Positions 9,801 through 17,886 of a DNA stretch of 64,000 nt are shown piece after piece. Origin of the DNA: Rhizobium etli 8C-3. Its GTDB lineage: Bacteria; Pseudomonadota; Alphaproteobacteria; Rhizobiales; Rhizobiaceae. The stretch lies in assembly GCF_001908375.1 (NCBI RefSeq), contig NZ_CP017244.1:1922001-1986000 (forward strand), read 5' to 3'. The stretch's first letter is position 1; every line of letters begins with the position of its first letter. The translations under genes were made by a program, and so were the position numbers. The notes beneath the pieces are model-generated. The model worked only from the letters and a program-made list of their open reading frames with translations, had not been told where the DNA came from and did not search any database.

Positions 9801-10619
9801 AACGTCGACATCGATCTGCTCAAATACAAGTTGGGCGAGTTCGACCTTTTCGGCGCGCGGCGACATGCGCAGCAGATCAGTTAGCACCCGGAAGACAGCC
9901 GGGTCGGCGACCGCGCCCGCATTCGCGCTGGCAAGCTTCATCAGCTCCTGCCGATCAGTTGCGGAGGTGAGACCGTCGAAATAGAGCGGCAGGAAATCGA
10001 CATAAATATCGAGGGCAAGTTCGTTCAGCTTCGACTGAGCCAGCCGCTTAGCAAGATCGAGGCTGAGCTTGGCCGCGTCCATCCCGGAAACGTAGTCGAG
10101 AATGAGCGTGTAGCGGACTTTGAAAGAGTCCGAATCCATCGTCGACGACAACTGGCCGGAACTGTCGATGAGAGCCTTCAGTGCGCTCATGCCGGCATCA
10201 TGTGCCGACAGTCCTTGCGCGTTCATCTGCCTGTGCAGCTCGGAAGCCACAACGGCCAGCCGGCTGCGCACGTCAACGCCGGCGATCTGGGTCGCATGAT
10301 CGAGGCTCTCGATGCGAGCCACTTCCCTGAAGATCTCGAAATAAGCGTCGAAACTACGTGACTTCCCGTCGTCGCGCAGGGCCCGCCAGCGCGTCAGCGC
10401 GAGCTCCGACCCATATTTCAGGCTGTCCTCGGTGATTTCGCGTTCAGCCGGAGCAAGCTGGTCCAACTGCGGGCTCTGCTCGCCCACCGTCAATTCCTGC
10501 GCATGGACGGCGCGGAGGCTCATGCCCGTTGGTACGACCGAAAGGATCGTTGCCATGGCACTTAGGCCAATGAGGCCCCTGACCACAGGCGCTGCAATCG
10601 ATGTCATAGAGGTGCGCAT
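6870..10619 (-). CDS. algG: Mannuronan C5-epimerase AlgG with a long N-terminal extension
   Basis: 1249 residues. The C-terminal 560 match the whole of Pseudomonas AlgG (about 540): a right-handed beta-helix with the DPHD motif at 984-987 (His986 is equivalent to catalytic His319), followed by HGIIISREV and repeated N-rich turns. AlgG converts mannuronate to guluronate in the polymer in the periplasm. Residues 1-40 form a signal peptide. Residues about 45-660 are an additional helix-rich region of alpha-solenoid character with no family I can name; it may replace contacts normally made by AlgK. The gap to the alg44-like gene upstream is 12 bases, and to the algK-like gene downstream 4 bases. 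Confidence 0.88.
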   Translation of the reverse strand: MRTSMTSIAAPVVRGLIGLSAMATILSVVPTGMSLRAVHAQELTVGEQSPQLDQLAPAEREITEDSLKYGSELALTRWRALRDDGKSRSFDAYFEIFREVARIESLDHATQIAGVDVRSRLAVVASELHRQMNAQGLSAHDAGMSALKALIDSSGQLSSTMDSDSFKVRYTLILDYVSGMDAAKLSLDLAKRLAQSKLNELALDIYVDFLPLYFDGLTSATDRQELMKLASANAGAVADPAVFRVLTDLLRMSPRAEKVELAQLVFEQIDVDVIRHARDTASDSVNLVLSAWVDAVERAHGVKAVGDIAALHERARLSLDTRAFELLTLAEKDEAIRNRLVSDAVTADIRDERPLVGYDRALNLALPPAVAVDSYLELIHSFSIAGYDNYVKVLVELVVGAVKSRQLQLSDGKVVALFRDIEIVNDSAFILAQGQDIPGAAKISQISALRADIRTIFSLPVDQPIEAKAIANGPAATKALHVAASLINGEIPNAAALSNLDSSSGDDVALLSQVATRLWQYAGRRELLAEFVRGGSDADLRQAVALGVTDFAGFRGTEGSGTDFVAAIGELLPSTSGEGQALLAASLGRVTEPAKLRGEALARYARYLAASGLSGAPLATAADAEKVAVDEANAIFGNVDVGTTRVKAISDYKARVGEFRRLAEARASVLDDKGWLNSATAPAKSVPDALDFGGTSTISDGRIALSSSKENSLPMAARPFMPNLLLGREANTSRIPVPPLREANEALADISKRGETRATRLIRFSSEHFDEIINLGVREYLYLNSESTVPRIIFVTRGVLTMSELIAQVRATDPDAISLDGSEVTLNVPLAVNDGASLVVSGQEIKSLKLNTRAGAFIVNSGNIYFDGVTVSSVDVTTGQPSYVYDHEKGIFFRPFILSWSGSETLAVDSRFVALGYAGGRTYGMSLSSGSTDTLARKVQAPAPTGYFINNSFENLYYGFYAFEAKDIVFVGNELVNGVIYGLDPHDRSKNLMMAYNTAYGTQKKHGIIISREVDDSFILGNLSFENHGSGIMLDRQSYGTIVYANDASRNEGDGFAAMESPCALVDSNMFYSNGRSGVKVRNSWDVHVEGNQIRQNKAAGIEAYIDNLKVAEQSEFRDFAEDPYYPIATVAARDNLLENNRVGLMTRGASEAIFYGNKFIDQLPRYVSGDLKSLGLDVVTRSMKTGVLVRSVCLPRIPVKKQCALAQNGIIIPQSLQPEFRADGASTNYCIDAAGSPQSAAFNAQQGE

Positions 10620-10631
10620 GCCATTCGATCC

Positions 10632-11627
10632 TTACGACAGCAGCGAGGTGACGGTCTTCAGCCACTGCGGCAACATCACCGAGGGGCTCCATACCGATCG
10701 TTGGAACTTGACGATTACCGGTTCGTCGACAGGAATGTCGACGCCGTCCGGGAGCCTGAGATTAATTTCGGCTAAGGCCTTGCCGTCCTCGTCAGTCAAG
10801 ACTTTGGCGCTGTTGACATAGTTTCGTGCATCGATCGGAACTGAAACCGTCCGCCCGGATTTGGGGAACTCGATCCGAGCTTCTGCCGCGTTCAGTGCGG
10901 TGACCACATCGGTCAGCTTGACATAGGCTGCAACATAGCGGCTTGCTCCCTCGTCCGAGAGGCGCACGACCGGCGTGCCCTTGCGCACATAGTCCCGTGG
11001 TGCGACGGCCTGGGCACTTATTTCACCACCGTTGCTGGCCTCAAGAAACTTCGTGTAGTCCTGCGAGGTCTTCAGTGCAGCAAAGAATTCCCCCTTCGCT
11101 ACCTTGCCCGCATCCTTCACATAGACAACCTCGCCCGCAGTATGTGAATCGAGCTCCGCGCCCGGCACGGCGACATAGGCCATCTGCGAGGCGGCGCTCG
11201 TGCTGCGCTGAGAAGTCAGCTGGAAGATCAACCCAATCAATACGAGAGCGACCACGCCGAGGCCGGCCAGCTTGGCAAACCGGCTAAGGCCTGCGGAAGC
11301 ATTGTGAACATCTGGCGGAATCGTGTCGGCGAACTGATCTGCAAAGGACGGGTTGCGGCCCCTATACCAGTTGAGCGCACTGACCAGCCTTTGATATTGC
11401 TCGCGCCCCCCGGTGAGAGCCAGGTTCATCTCGTCACCTGACTGCTCTGCGCGAACGAGAACTTCCCCCTTCCAGGCCAGCTCGCCCTTAACCACGGCAA
11501 CGCGCGCAATCCCGCCAAAGCCCAGCAGTTCCTGCGCCAACGGCACGATCAGACCACCTGGGCTCAGGCCGAGCACGAGAAACGTGCGGTCAAAAATTTC
11601 CACTGTTATATCCGCAGGCGCGTTCAT
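10632..11627 (-). CDS. Alg44-like membrane-fusion protein without a recognisable PilZ motif
   Basis: 331 residues: an N-terminal cytoplasmic domain (1-110), one membrane helix (about 118-140, GLGVVALVLIGLIF), then a periplasmic HlyD/barrel-sandwich type domain. The layout is the same as Alg44, which is encoded two genes upstream. The N-terminal domain, however, shows neither the RxxxR nor the D/NxSxxG signature of c-di-GMP-binding PilZ domains. It probably pairs with Alg44 or the export complex. It lies 21 bases after algA in the operon. Function is inferred from architecture and position. Confidence 0.7.
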   Translation of the reverse strand: MNAPADITVEIFDRTFLVLGLSPGGLIVPLAQELLGFGGIARVAVVKGELAWKGEVLVRAEQSGDEMNLALTGGREQYQRLVSALNWYRGRNPSFADQFADTIPPDVHNASAGLSRFAKLAGLGVVALVLIGLIFQLTSQRSTSAASQMAYVAVPGAELDSHTAGEVVYVKDAGKVAKGEFFAALKTSQDYTKFLEASNGGEISAQAVAPRDYVRKGTPVVRLSDEGASRYVAAYVKLTDVVTALNAAEARIEFPKSGRTVSVPIDARNYVNSAKVLTDEDGKALAEINLRLPDGVDIPVDEPVIVKFQRSVWSPSVMLPQWLKTVTSLLS

Positions 11628-11648
11628 TCTCGTTCCTATCCCTCGTGC

Positions 11649-13139
11649 TCAGCCCAGACGAACCTTCGGCGCTTCGACCTCGGCCACTTGGGGGAACCAG
11701 TCGTCGATCTTCCAATTGAGATCAGGGTCCTTGCGGACATAAGTGAACTCGGACAGTCCGGTAGCAGTGCGGATCGTCACCACCTGCCCCCTATTGAAGG
11801 AAACCGGATTGCCAGACACGAAGGCTGTGAAATGCCCGTCTACGCCGTACTCGGCACGCTGATCGCCATGCAGCAGCCATGTCTCACGCTCGGCACCGGA
11901 GACCATGTAGGTGACGGAGTTCTTGCCCTGCAAACTCACTGCGCAGACCTGGCTGTCACCGTAGCTTCGGTCGATCTTGACCGCTCCCCAGCTCTTCAGC
12001 GCACTGCGGGTGAAGCTGACCTCTGGGGCGTCCATCTTCTTCAACGAGTTGACGATTTCCTTCACTCGCTGGGCCTGAGCCTTGGGCAGCACGACGACAG
12101 CATCCTCGCTGTCAATGACCATGATGTCCTCGATGTGACTAAGAACGACGCGACGGCCGGACCGTGCATGCACGAGACAATTACGCGACTGCGAGACAAG
12201 AATGTCGCCGCGCAGCACATTGCCGTTTTCGTCCTTGTCGCTGATATCCCAAAGGGCGGACAGTGAGCCGATGTCGGCCCAACCAATGTCATCACAGGGC
12301 ACCACTGCGACATTGGCACTCTTTTCCAGTACCGCCGTGTCGATCGGCATCTCGAGCGGGCAACGAGCGAAGTGCTCCTCCGCAGGCATCAGCAGCATAT
12401 GGCTGCCGAGGTCACGGCTCGTGCCGCCGGCGATCGAGGCCGCGACGGCTTCATAGACAGCCGGGGCGTGCCGCTTGAGTTCTTCGACCAGCGCCGATGC
12501 GCGGAACAGGAAAATTCCCGCGTTCCAGAGGTATCCCATCTCGACGAACTGCTTGGCTTGCTCCAGATCCGGCTTCTCGAGGAATCCCCCAGGTTGGTTG
12601 ACCAAGGCACCGATCTCCTCGCCATCCACGACATGGGGCTCGCCGGGACGGATATAGCCAAAGCCGGTTTCCGGTTCGGTCGGCACGATGCCGAAAGTGA
12701 CGATCTTGGAACTTTCGGCCAGCGGCACCGCCTTCCTGACAGCCTCCAGGAAGAGGGCCGGATCGTCGATGACATGATCCGCCGGCATGGCCAGCACGAG
12801 CGCATCCGCGTCGCCCTCACTCGCGGCAATCGCAACGGCCGCAAGCGCCGCGGCCGTACCGCGCTGGAGCGGCTCCAGAACGATGCCGGCGAATTCCTGC
12901 TCCATCTGCCGTGCCTGGGCATTGACCATATCGATGAAGGCGCGGCTGGTCAGCAGCCAGGGTGCCGAAAACATCGCGTCGTTGACGCGTGCCAGTGTGT
13001 TCTGGAACAGACTGCGGTCGTCGACGAGTTGCAGGAACTGCTTCGGCATATTACTGCGCGACAACGGCCAGAGCCGCGTGCCGCTTCCGCCGATCATGAT
13101 CGCCGGCGTTATTTTTACAGACTTTGACGGTATGCTCAT
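11649..13139 (-). CDS. algA: Mannose-1-phosphate guanylyltransferase (AlgA/ManC type), degenerate isomerase domain
   Basis: 496 residues. The N-terminal nucleotidyltransferase is intact: IGGSGTRLWPLSR and PKQFLQL bind GTP, and FLEKPD and GYLWNAGIF are typical of GDP-mannose pyrophosphorylases. It would make GDP-mannose for AlgD. In bifunctional AlgA the C-terminal cupin carries a QxHxHRxEHW metal site for phosphomannose isomerase. Here the cupin-length tail (about 375-496) is present but has no such motif, so isomerase activity is doubtful. The start at 13139 is 7 bases after GGAGG; the in-frame ATG at 13145 is almost on top of that site. The gap from alg44 is 48 bases. Confidence 0.9.
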   Translation of the reverse strand: MSIPSKSVKITPAIMIGGSGTRLWPLSRSNMPKQFLQLVDDRSLFQNTLARVNDAMFSAPWLLTSRAFIDMVNAQARQMEQEFAGIVLEPLQRGTAAALAAVAIAASEGDADALVLAMPADHVIDDPALFLEAVRKAVPLAESSKIVTFGIVPTEPETGFGYIRPGEPHVVDGEEIGALVNQPGGFLEKPDLEQAKQFVEMGYLWNAGIFLFRASALVEELKRHAPAVYEAVAASIAGGTSRDLGSHMLLMPAEEHFARCPLEMPIDTAVLEKSANVAVVPCDDIGWADIGSLSALWDISDKDENGNVLRGDILVSQSRNCLVHARSGRRVVLSHIEDIMVIDSEDAVVVLPKAQAQRVKEIVNSLKKMDAPEVSFTRSALKSWGAVKIDRSYGDSQVCAVSLQGKNSVTYMVSGAERETWLLHGDQRAEYGVDGHFTAFVSGNPVSFNRGQVVTIRTATGLSEFTYVRKDPDLNWKIDDWFPQVAEVEAPKVRLG

Positions 13140-13187
13140 AGTCATGCCTCCAGCTTCGTCAGCGCAATGGATCTCAATCTTTGCAAT

Positions 13188-14231
13188 TCAGTGCCAGGGC
13201 GCTGTGTCGAAGGTCGCTAGCACCGGCTGTCCGATCATGGACGGGTCCAAGCTGCGACCCGGCTGCACCTGAATTTCAAGCTGCGTGGCGGTGTATTCGG
13301 TGACCTTGGGAATGGAGACGATGTCGACATTCTTCGCCTCGACGCCGTCGAGATAGCTGAGCGAGATCTGCGGCTTGTCGGAGATATTGGCGAGACGGCG
13401 GAACGGCACGCGAACCGACACGTAGAGGCTCGCATCCTGGCGGACGAGCGAGAGCATCCTGGCGCCGGCGCGGCCATAGGTCGAGCCCGCATGGTCGACC
13501 GACAACACATAGCAGTCGCAAGCAGACAGAATCTCCACCGTCGACTTGCCATCGGCGCCCGGCGCATCAAGGGTGATCGTCGCTAGACGCTCCCCCTGCT
13601 TCACCTTTTGCGGCAGATCTGCAAACTCAACCACGCCATCGCGGGGCTGATAAACCGTGACCGTCTCCGCAGCAATGCTCGCCGAGATCGCTTCAAACGT
13701 GAACAGCCTCTTGTAGACGATATTGGAGAGGAAGGAGAAAGCGGCCAAACCAATGATGACGAATATCAATAGCCCGAATATACGACCTGCAAGACCGTTC
13801 CGGGTCGACGACGTCACACCGACCACCGCAGCCTTAGCACTTTCCATTTCTGCCATCTTATTTCCCAATACGTATATTTTTGAACCGCTTTGCACGACCC
13901 GCCCGGCGAGATAGAGATCGGCGAAATGCGCCAAGGGCGCCGTCTTGTCCGCAGGGTCGAGAATTTGTAGGCCGGCGCGTCGTTCGTCTGGATTCACCCA
14001 GACGACACGCGTATTGAGGGCCAGTTCAAGACAGGAGCTCTCGGTTTCTACGAGCAGGGTCACGAGGAGGTGGTCGCCTGGAGCCTGCGTGAGCGCGACC
14101 TTGGCGAGCCCGAGACCGGTCACCGACCAGTCGCAGACCTCGATGCGCTTTCCGTCGATTCGCGCCATCAGCGGCAATTTGAAGCGCGGGAACTCCCGTT
14201 CGCGACGCTTCGATACGGCAACCACTGTCAT
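13188..14231 (-). CDS. alg44: Alginate co-polymerase Alg44, PilZ domain c-di-GMP receptor
   Basis: 347 residues. The N-terminal PilZ domain keeps both c-di-GMP motifs: R12xxxR16 and D34xSxxG39. A single membrane helix follows near residues 150-172 (GLLIFVIIGLAAFSFL), then a periplasmic membrane-fusion-like domain (about 185-347). In Pseudomonas Alg44 binds c-di-GMP and activates the polymerase Alg8, so polymer synthesis here is probably controlled by c-di-GMP too. The alg8 stop and the alg44 start overlap as TGATG, which implies coupled translation of the two partners. Confidence 0.92.
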   Translation of the reverse strand: MTVVAVSKRREREFPRFKLPLMARIDGKRIEVCDWSVTGLGLAKVALTQAPGDHLLVTLLVETESSCLELALNTRVVWVNPDERRAGLQILDPADKTAPLAHFADLYLAGRVVQSGSKIYVLGNKMAEMESAKAAVVGVTSSTRNGLAGRIFGLLIFVIIGLAAFSFLSNIVYKRLFTFEAISASIAAETVTVYQPRDGVVEFADLPQKVKQGERLATITLDAPGADGKSTVEILSACDCYVLSVDHAGSTYGRAGARMLSLVRQDASLYVSVRVPFRRLANISDKPQISLSYLDGVEAKNVDIVSIPKVTEYTATQLEIQVQPGRSLDPSMIGQPVLATFDTAPWH

Positions 14232-15763
14232 CAGAACATCCTGTCGGTGATTTTCGGCAAACGTTCCGGCACTTCGTCCGTGAAATTGCTACCGAGATTG
14301 GCGAGGAAAACGAGAACCGACACGAAGACCAGCACGGCAACGGTATTGACAAGCCGGGACGACCATAATTTGAAGGCTGCGTCGAACCGGGAATCGGTCC
14401 GCTTGAAGGCAGTCTTCTGGCGCGTCCACTTCTGCCGGTCGAGCCGGAAGAAAATCAGCACCTTCACAGCCGAGCCGAAGATCTGATTGAAGTAGAGCAG
14501 TGGGATATAGACCAGATTGATCGACGGACGGACGGTCAGGAAGGTCAGCGCCAAGATATATCGCGAGACGATGACCCACAGGACATAGAAGGCGGCCGTC
14601 CAGGGTGTGATCATCACGGTGCCAAGAATGGCAAGTGTGATGCCCGACAGGCTAGTCCACATCGACATGCGCTGATCGAGAATCGACCACCAAGTGAACG
14701 CGCCAATCTTCATCGGCCCAAGATAAAGGGCACGAGCATTTGTGCGCAGCATGTTGCCGAACCAGCGGGTCATCAGCACATAGGCGGAGCTGATAAAGCT
14801 CGGGCTCGGCGGCTGCTCGATTGTCTCCACTTGAACGTCTGGGACGTAGTACATGTTGTAGCCGTTCTTCAGCAGCCAGAACCAGCTCGACTTGTCATCA
14901 CCGGTAAGCATGCGGATTCGACCGAGGCGCCAATGGTCGATATAGTCGTTCTGCACGTGATCGATGAAATCCGGATCGCAGGCAAGCGGCGCGCGGAACA
15001 TCGACATACGCCCGGTCAGCGTCAGCACTCGCTCTGCGAGACCATGCGACGCCATTAGAATCTGGCGCTGCGCAAAACGCATCGAATACCACTGCTTGAA
15101 GATTTCCGCGCCCTCGACGGTGCACACCTCATCGGTGGTTAGCGCGCCCAGATTGGGATTGATCAGGAACATGCAGGCGCAGCGCTCCACGAAATCGGAC
15201 GGCACAATGCTGTCGCCGTCGATCACCGAGACGGTATCGTCGCCAGCCGGGTTGAGCGCCGCGATGGCACGGAAGCCGGCAGCCAGCGCATCGCGTTTAC
15301 CAGTCCCGGGAATGCGGATGATTTCCAGCCGGAATGGCAGGCGGTCGCCATACATTACTTCAGCAAGGCGACGAATGAGGCGCTCGTCGCCGATTTCAAC
15401 GATCGAGCACACGATCGTTGCACCGGCGGGCGCATTGGCTGCCGCCACGAAAGCGCCGCTATAGACCTTGGTGGTGGTGGGGGCGTCGATCCTGAAGCTC
15501 GTTAACAGGAAGTAGGCATGCCCCAACCCTTGCGACTTCGCTGCAGCTTCCGCCACTCGACGCATCGCGGGGAACCGGACGAGCCGGAACCAGACACTGC
15601 GCAGCAAATGAAGTAGTCCCCAAGACCAACGCCACAGCCCGATGACGCCGACCACCAGTACGGCGTCGCGCGCCTTGTCGTCGAAGGCCTGCTGAGGCAG
15701 CAGCGCTGCACACAGCGCCAACAGTAGGACGAAAATGATATGCTTGAGGACGCCCAACATCAC
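14231..15763 (-). CDS. alg8: Alginate polymerase Alg8, family 2 glycosyltransferase
   Basis: About 510 residues, matching the family length (494 in P. aeruginosa). N-terminal membrane helices (LKHIIFVLLLALCAALL, VLVVGVIGLWRW) precede a GT-A domain with DGDS near residue 182 for metal and GDP-mannuronate binding, TGDDKSSW as the catalytic base region, and LMTRWFGN in the place of the QxxRW motif. Further membrane helices close the protein. It polymerises mannuronate at the inner membrane. The start is GTG 15763 or the adjoining ATG 15760, only 2 to 5 bases after the algD stop. Confidence 0.93.
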   Translation of the reverse strand: MMLGVLKHIIFVLLLALCAALLPQQAFDDKARDAVLVVGVIGLWRWSWGLLHLLRSVWFRLVRFPAMRRVAEAAAKSQGLGHAYFLLTSFRIDAPTTTKVYSGAFVAAANAPAGATIVCSIVEIGDERLIRRLAEVMYGDRLPFRLEIIRIPGTGKRDALAAGFRAIAALNPAGDDTVSVIDGDSIVPSDFVERCACMFLINPNLGALTTDEVCTVEGAEIFKQWYSMRFAQRQILMASHGLAERVLTLTGRMSMFRAPLACDPDFIDHVQNDYIDHWRLGRIRMLTGDDKSSWFWLLKNGYNMYYVPDVQVETIEQPPSPSFISSAYVLMTRWFGNMLRTNARALYLGPMKIGAFTWWSILDQRMSMWTSLSGITLAILGTVMITPWTAAFYVLWVIVSRYILALTFLTVRPSINLVYIPLLYFNQIFGSAVKVLIFFRLDRQKWTRQKTAFKRTDSRFDAAFKLWSSRLVNTVAVLVFVSVLVFLANLGSNFTDEVPERLPKITDRMF

Positions 15764-15765
15764 GG

Positions 15766-17085
15766 TTACCAGACGAGGCCTTCGTAGTGCACGCCTGATG
15801 GCATCGCGACGGGGATTCGGACAAGGTCAATGACCTTAACGCCTTCCCGTGCCCCCTTCAGGGCATCCTTGGTGCCCTTGCCGTTGATGCCGACCACGAT
15901 GGCCTCGCTCTCCGACACGACTTCCTCGGGTGACGAACGCAGGAAGCTCGCTAGGTGCGAGATATAGTTGCGGCCGCCGTGATCATTGACCGAGACGTTA
16001 GAATCATAGATCGAAAGCTCGTAACCCTTACCCATCAAGCGTTCAGCCAGAAGCACTAGCGGGCTCTCACGCAGGTCGTCTGTATCCGACTTGAAGGTCA
16101 GGCCGAGAAGGCCGATTTTCTTGGCGCCGGAGCGATTGATGAGGCGGAAAGCGCGCTCGAGCTGATACTGGTTCGCCTCGACGGTGGCGTCGAGGACTGG
16201 CGTTGACACATTCTGCATCTTGCCAAAATGACGAAGCGCCCGAAGGTCCTTCGGAAGGCAGGAGCCGCCATAGGCAAAGCCGGGCTTCATATAGGCGCGG
16301 GAGATGTTGAGTCGCGTGTCGGCGCAAACAACATCCATCACGACGTGGCTGTCGATGCCGACGGATTTGCAGAGATTGCCAATTTCGTTGGCGAAGGAAA
16401 TCTTTACTGCATGCCAGCAGTTGTTGGTGTACTTGACGATTTCGGCGCTGCGGATCGGGATGACGTGCGGCTTTACCTCGACGGAGGCGCAGAGGTCATG
16501 TAGGGCCTGGATGGTTTTCTCATCGCCTTGGTACTGGCCAAAGACGATCGCACCCGGGCTGTAGTAGTCGGCGATTGCCGTACCTTCACGCAGGAATTCC
16601 GGATAGTAGGCGAGACCGAAGTCCACTCCAACCTTCTTGCCGGAGACCCCTTCAAGGGCCGGAATGACAACCTCCTCCACGGTGCCTGGAAGGATCGTCG
16701 AGCGCATAACGACCATATGGAATTCGCCCTTGTCGCGCAATGCAACACCGATCTGCTCGCAGACCAGCTTGACAAAGCTCGTGTCAAGCGAACCGTCTTC
16801 ACGGCTCGGCGTGCCAGGGCAGCAGAACGAAATATCGGTCTCGTTGATCGCGGCGATATAGTCGCTAGTGGCCGTCAAGAGGCCGTTCTCGACACCCGTT
16901 TCGATCAGGTCAGCCAAGCCTGGTTCGTAAATTGGAGAGTGGCCGTCTGAGATGCACCTGACCTTGTACTGGTCCGGATCGACCGCCACAACCTTGAAGC
17001 CGTCTTTTGCAAGACAACCGGCCGATACTGCCCCAACATAACCCGCGCCAAAAATGCTTACACGCCAATTTTTCTTGCCCACCAC
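15766..17085 (-). CDS. algD: GDP-mannose 6-dehydrogenase AlgD
   Basis: 439 residues with the UDP/GDP-sugar dehydrogenase plan: an NAD-binding GAGYVGAVSAG near the N-terminus, the central dimer domain, and the catalytic Cys276 in YGGSCLPKDLRAL (Cys268 in P. aeruginosa AlgD). The enzyme oxidises GDP-mannose to GDP-mannuronate, the committed alginate precursor. UDP-glucose dehydrogenases share the fold, but the placement directly before alg8-alg44 makes GDP-mannose the likely substrate. The start is GTG at 17085, with AAAGGG 5-10 bases upstream. It is the first gene of the operon, as in Pseudomonas. Confidence 0.92.
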   Translation of the reverse strand: MVGKKNWRVSIFGAGYVGAVSAGCLAKDGFKVVAVDPDQYKVRCISDGHSPIYEPGLADLIETGVENGLLTATSDYIAAINETDISFCCPGTPSREDGSLDTSFVKLVCEQIGVALRDKGEFHMVVMRSTILPGTVEEVVIPALEGVSGKKVGVDFGLAYYPEFLREGTAIADYYSPGAIVFGQYQGDEKTIQALHDLCASVEVKPHVIPIRSAEIVKYTNNCWHAVKISFANEIGNLCKSVGIDSHVVMDVVCADTRLNISRAYMKPGFAYGGSCLPKDLRALRHFGKMQNVSTPVLDATVEANQYQLERAFRLINRSGAKKIGLLGLTFKSDTDDLRESPLVLLAERLMGKGYELSIYDSNVSVNDHGGRNYISHLASFLRSSPEEVVSESEAIVVGINGKGTKDALKGAREGVKVIDLVRIPVAMPSGVHYEGLVW

Positions 17086-17886
17086 TGCACCCTTTCCCGC
17101 ATTTTTCGATCAATAAAATAATAGAAATGCCGCTTTCCTAACCGCCAGAATAAATTCAAATAGATCTATATATTGCCAGTGTGAATAGCGCCCCTTTCGA
17201 CTTTGCAATACAGCATTTCTTTATGACGTCAACATAACGCGACTCAGTTATCAACATGATGGGATTCTTATATTTGCACCAAAATTAGGCACTCTCGCTT
17301 TGTGCCAGTATTAATTGGATCTATACATATTGTTTGCGTCGGCTTTAGGATTTTATTAACAATAACAACGTGTTATGGATATGATCAAAATATGTGCATT
17401 CAGTGCTCATTTTTTGTGCCCAGAAGCATTAACCGAAAATAAATTTATGTGAGTTCTTGCCGACTGAGGCAACGGCGCAACGCTTCTTAATGCTGCGGCT
17501 GAAACCGAATCGCCGGACAAAGGCCCGCGCCAAGCGTAACCCGGCGATGTTCAGCAACCCAAGTCGGAGCCCACGGCAAGACCGCATTTCTACCCGCGAC
17601 CAACATACCGCGGACAGCCCGATGCTTATTTATGGACAATAAGATGCGGTCGCATAGCTGATCGTCGTGCTGAAATTCAGGGAGAACACTCCAACAGTGG
17701 ACGGACCGATCAACCTGGGAGAAGCTGGCATAATAAATTCTTTCTTAATTCATTCCCTAAATTGAAATCTCTGAGATCAATATCTTTAGAACCAAATAAA
17801 TCTCGAGTTGCATAAAATTTTACATTTTCTCAAAAGAGAATATTGCTTCGTGACCTCTATTTTCTCCCTATCCGCGGGAGATAAAA
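17086..17886. promoter_or_regulatory. AT-rich divergent control region between algD and algL
   Basis: About 800 bases without a convincing gene, visibly richer in A/T than the flanking genes except for a GC-rich patch at 17450-17600. Both algD (minus) and algL (plus) must be transcribed from it. Visible structure: a perfect 10-base palindrome ATAGATCTAT at 17160-17169; the direct repeat TCAACAT at 17229-17235 and 17251-17257, 22 bases apart (two helical turns); and the inverted repeat ATAACA-3-TGTTAT at 17362-17376. On the minus strand TTGACG near 17222-17227 could be a -35 box, but I see no strong -10 box. The palindromes are candidate operators only. No AlgU/EcfG-type GGAAC box was found. 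Confidence 0.5.

Noticed and set aside
14231..17085. Cellulose or hyaluronan synthesis instead of alginate
   Set aside because: Alg44 PilZ layout, AlgG, AlgX, AlgF and AlgL in the same locus point to alginate; no bcsB/bcsC-type genes are present.
17457..17642. A 61-codon frame in the algD/algL control region
   Set aside because: Arg-rich composition, no ribosome site and no family; more likely a chance frame in a GC-rich patch.
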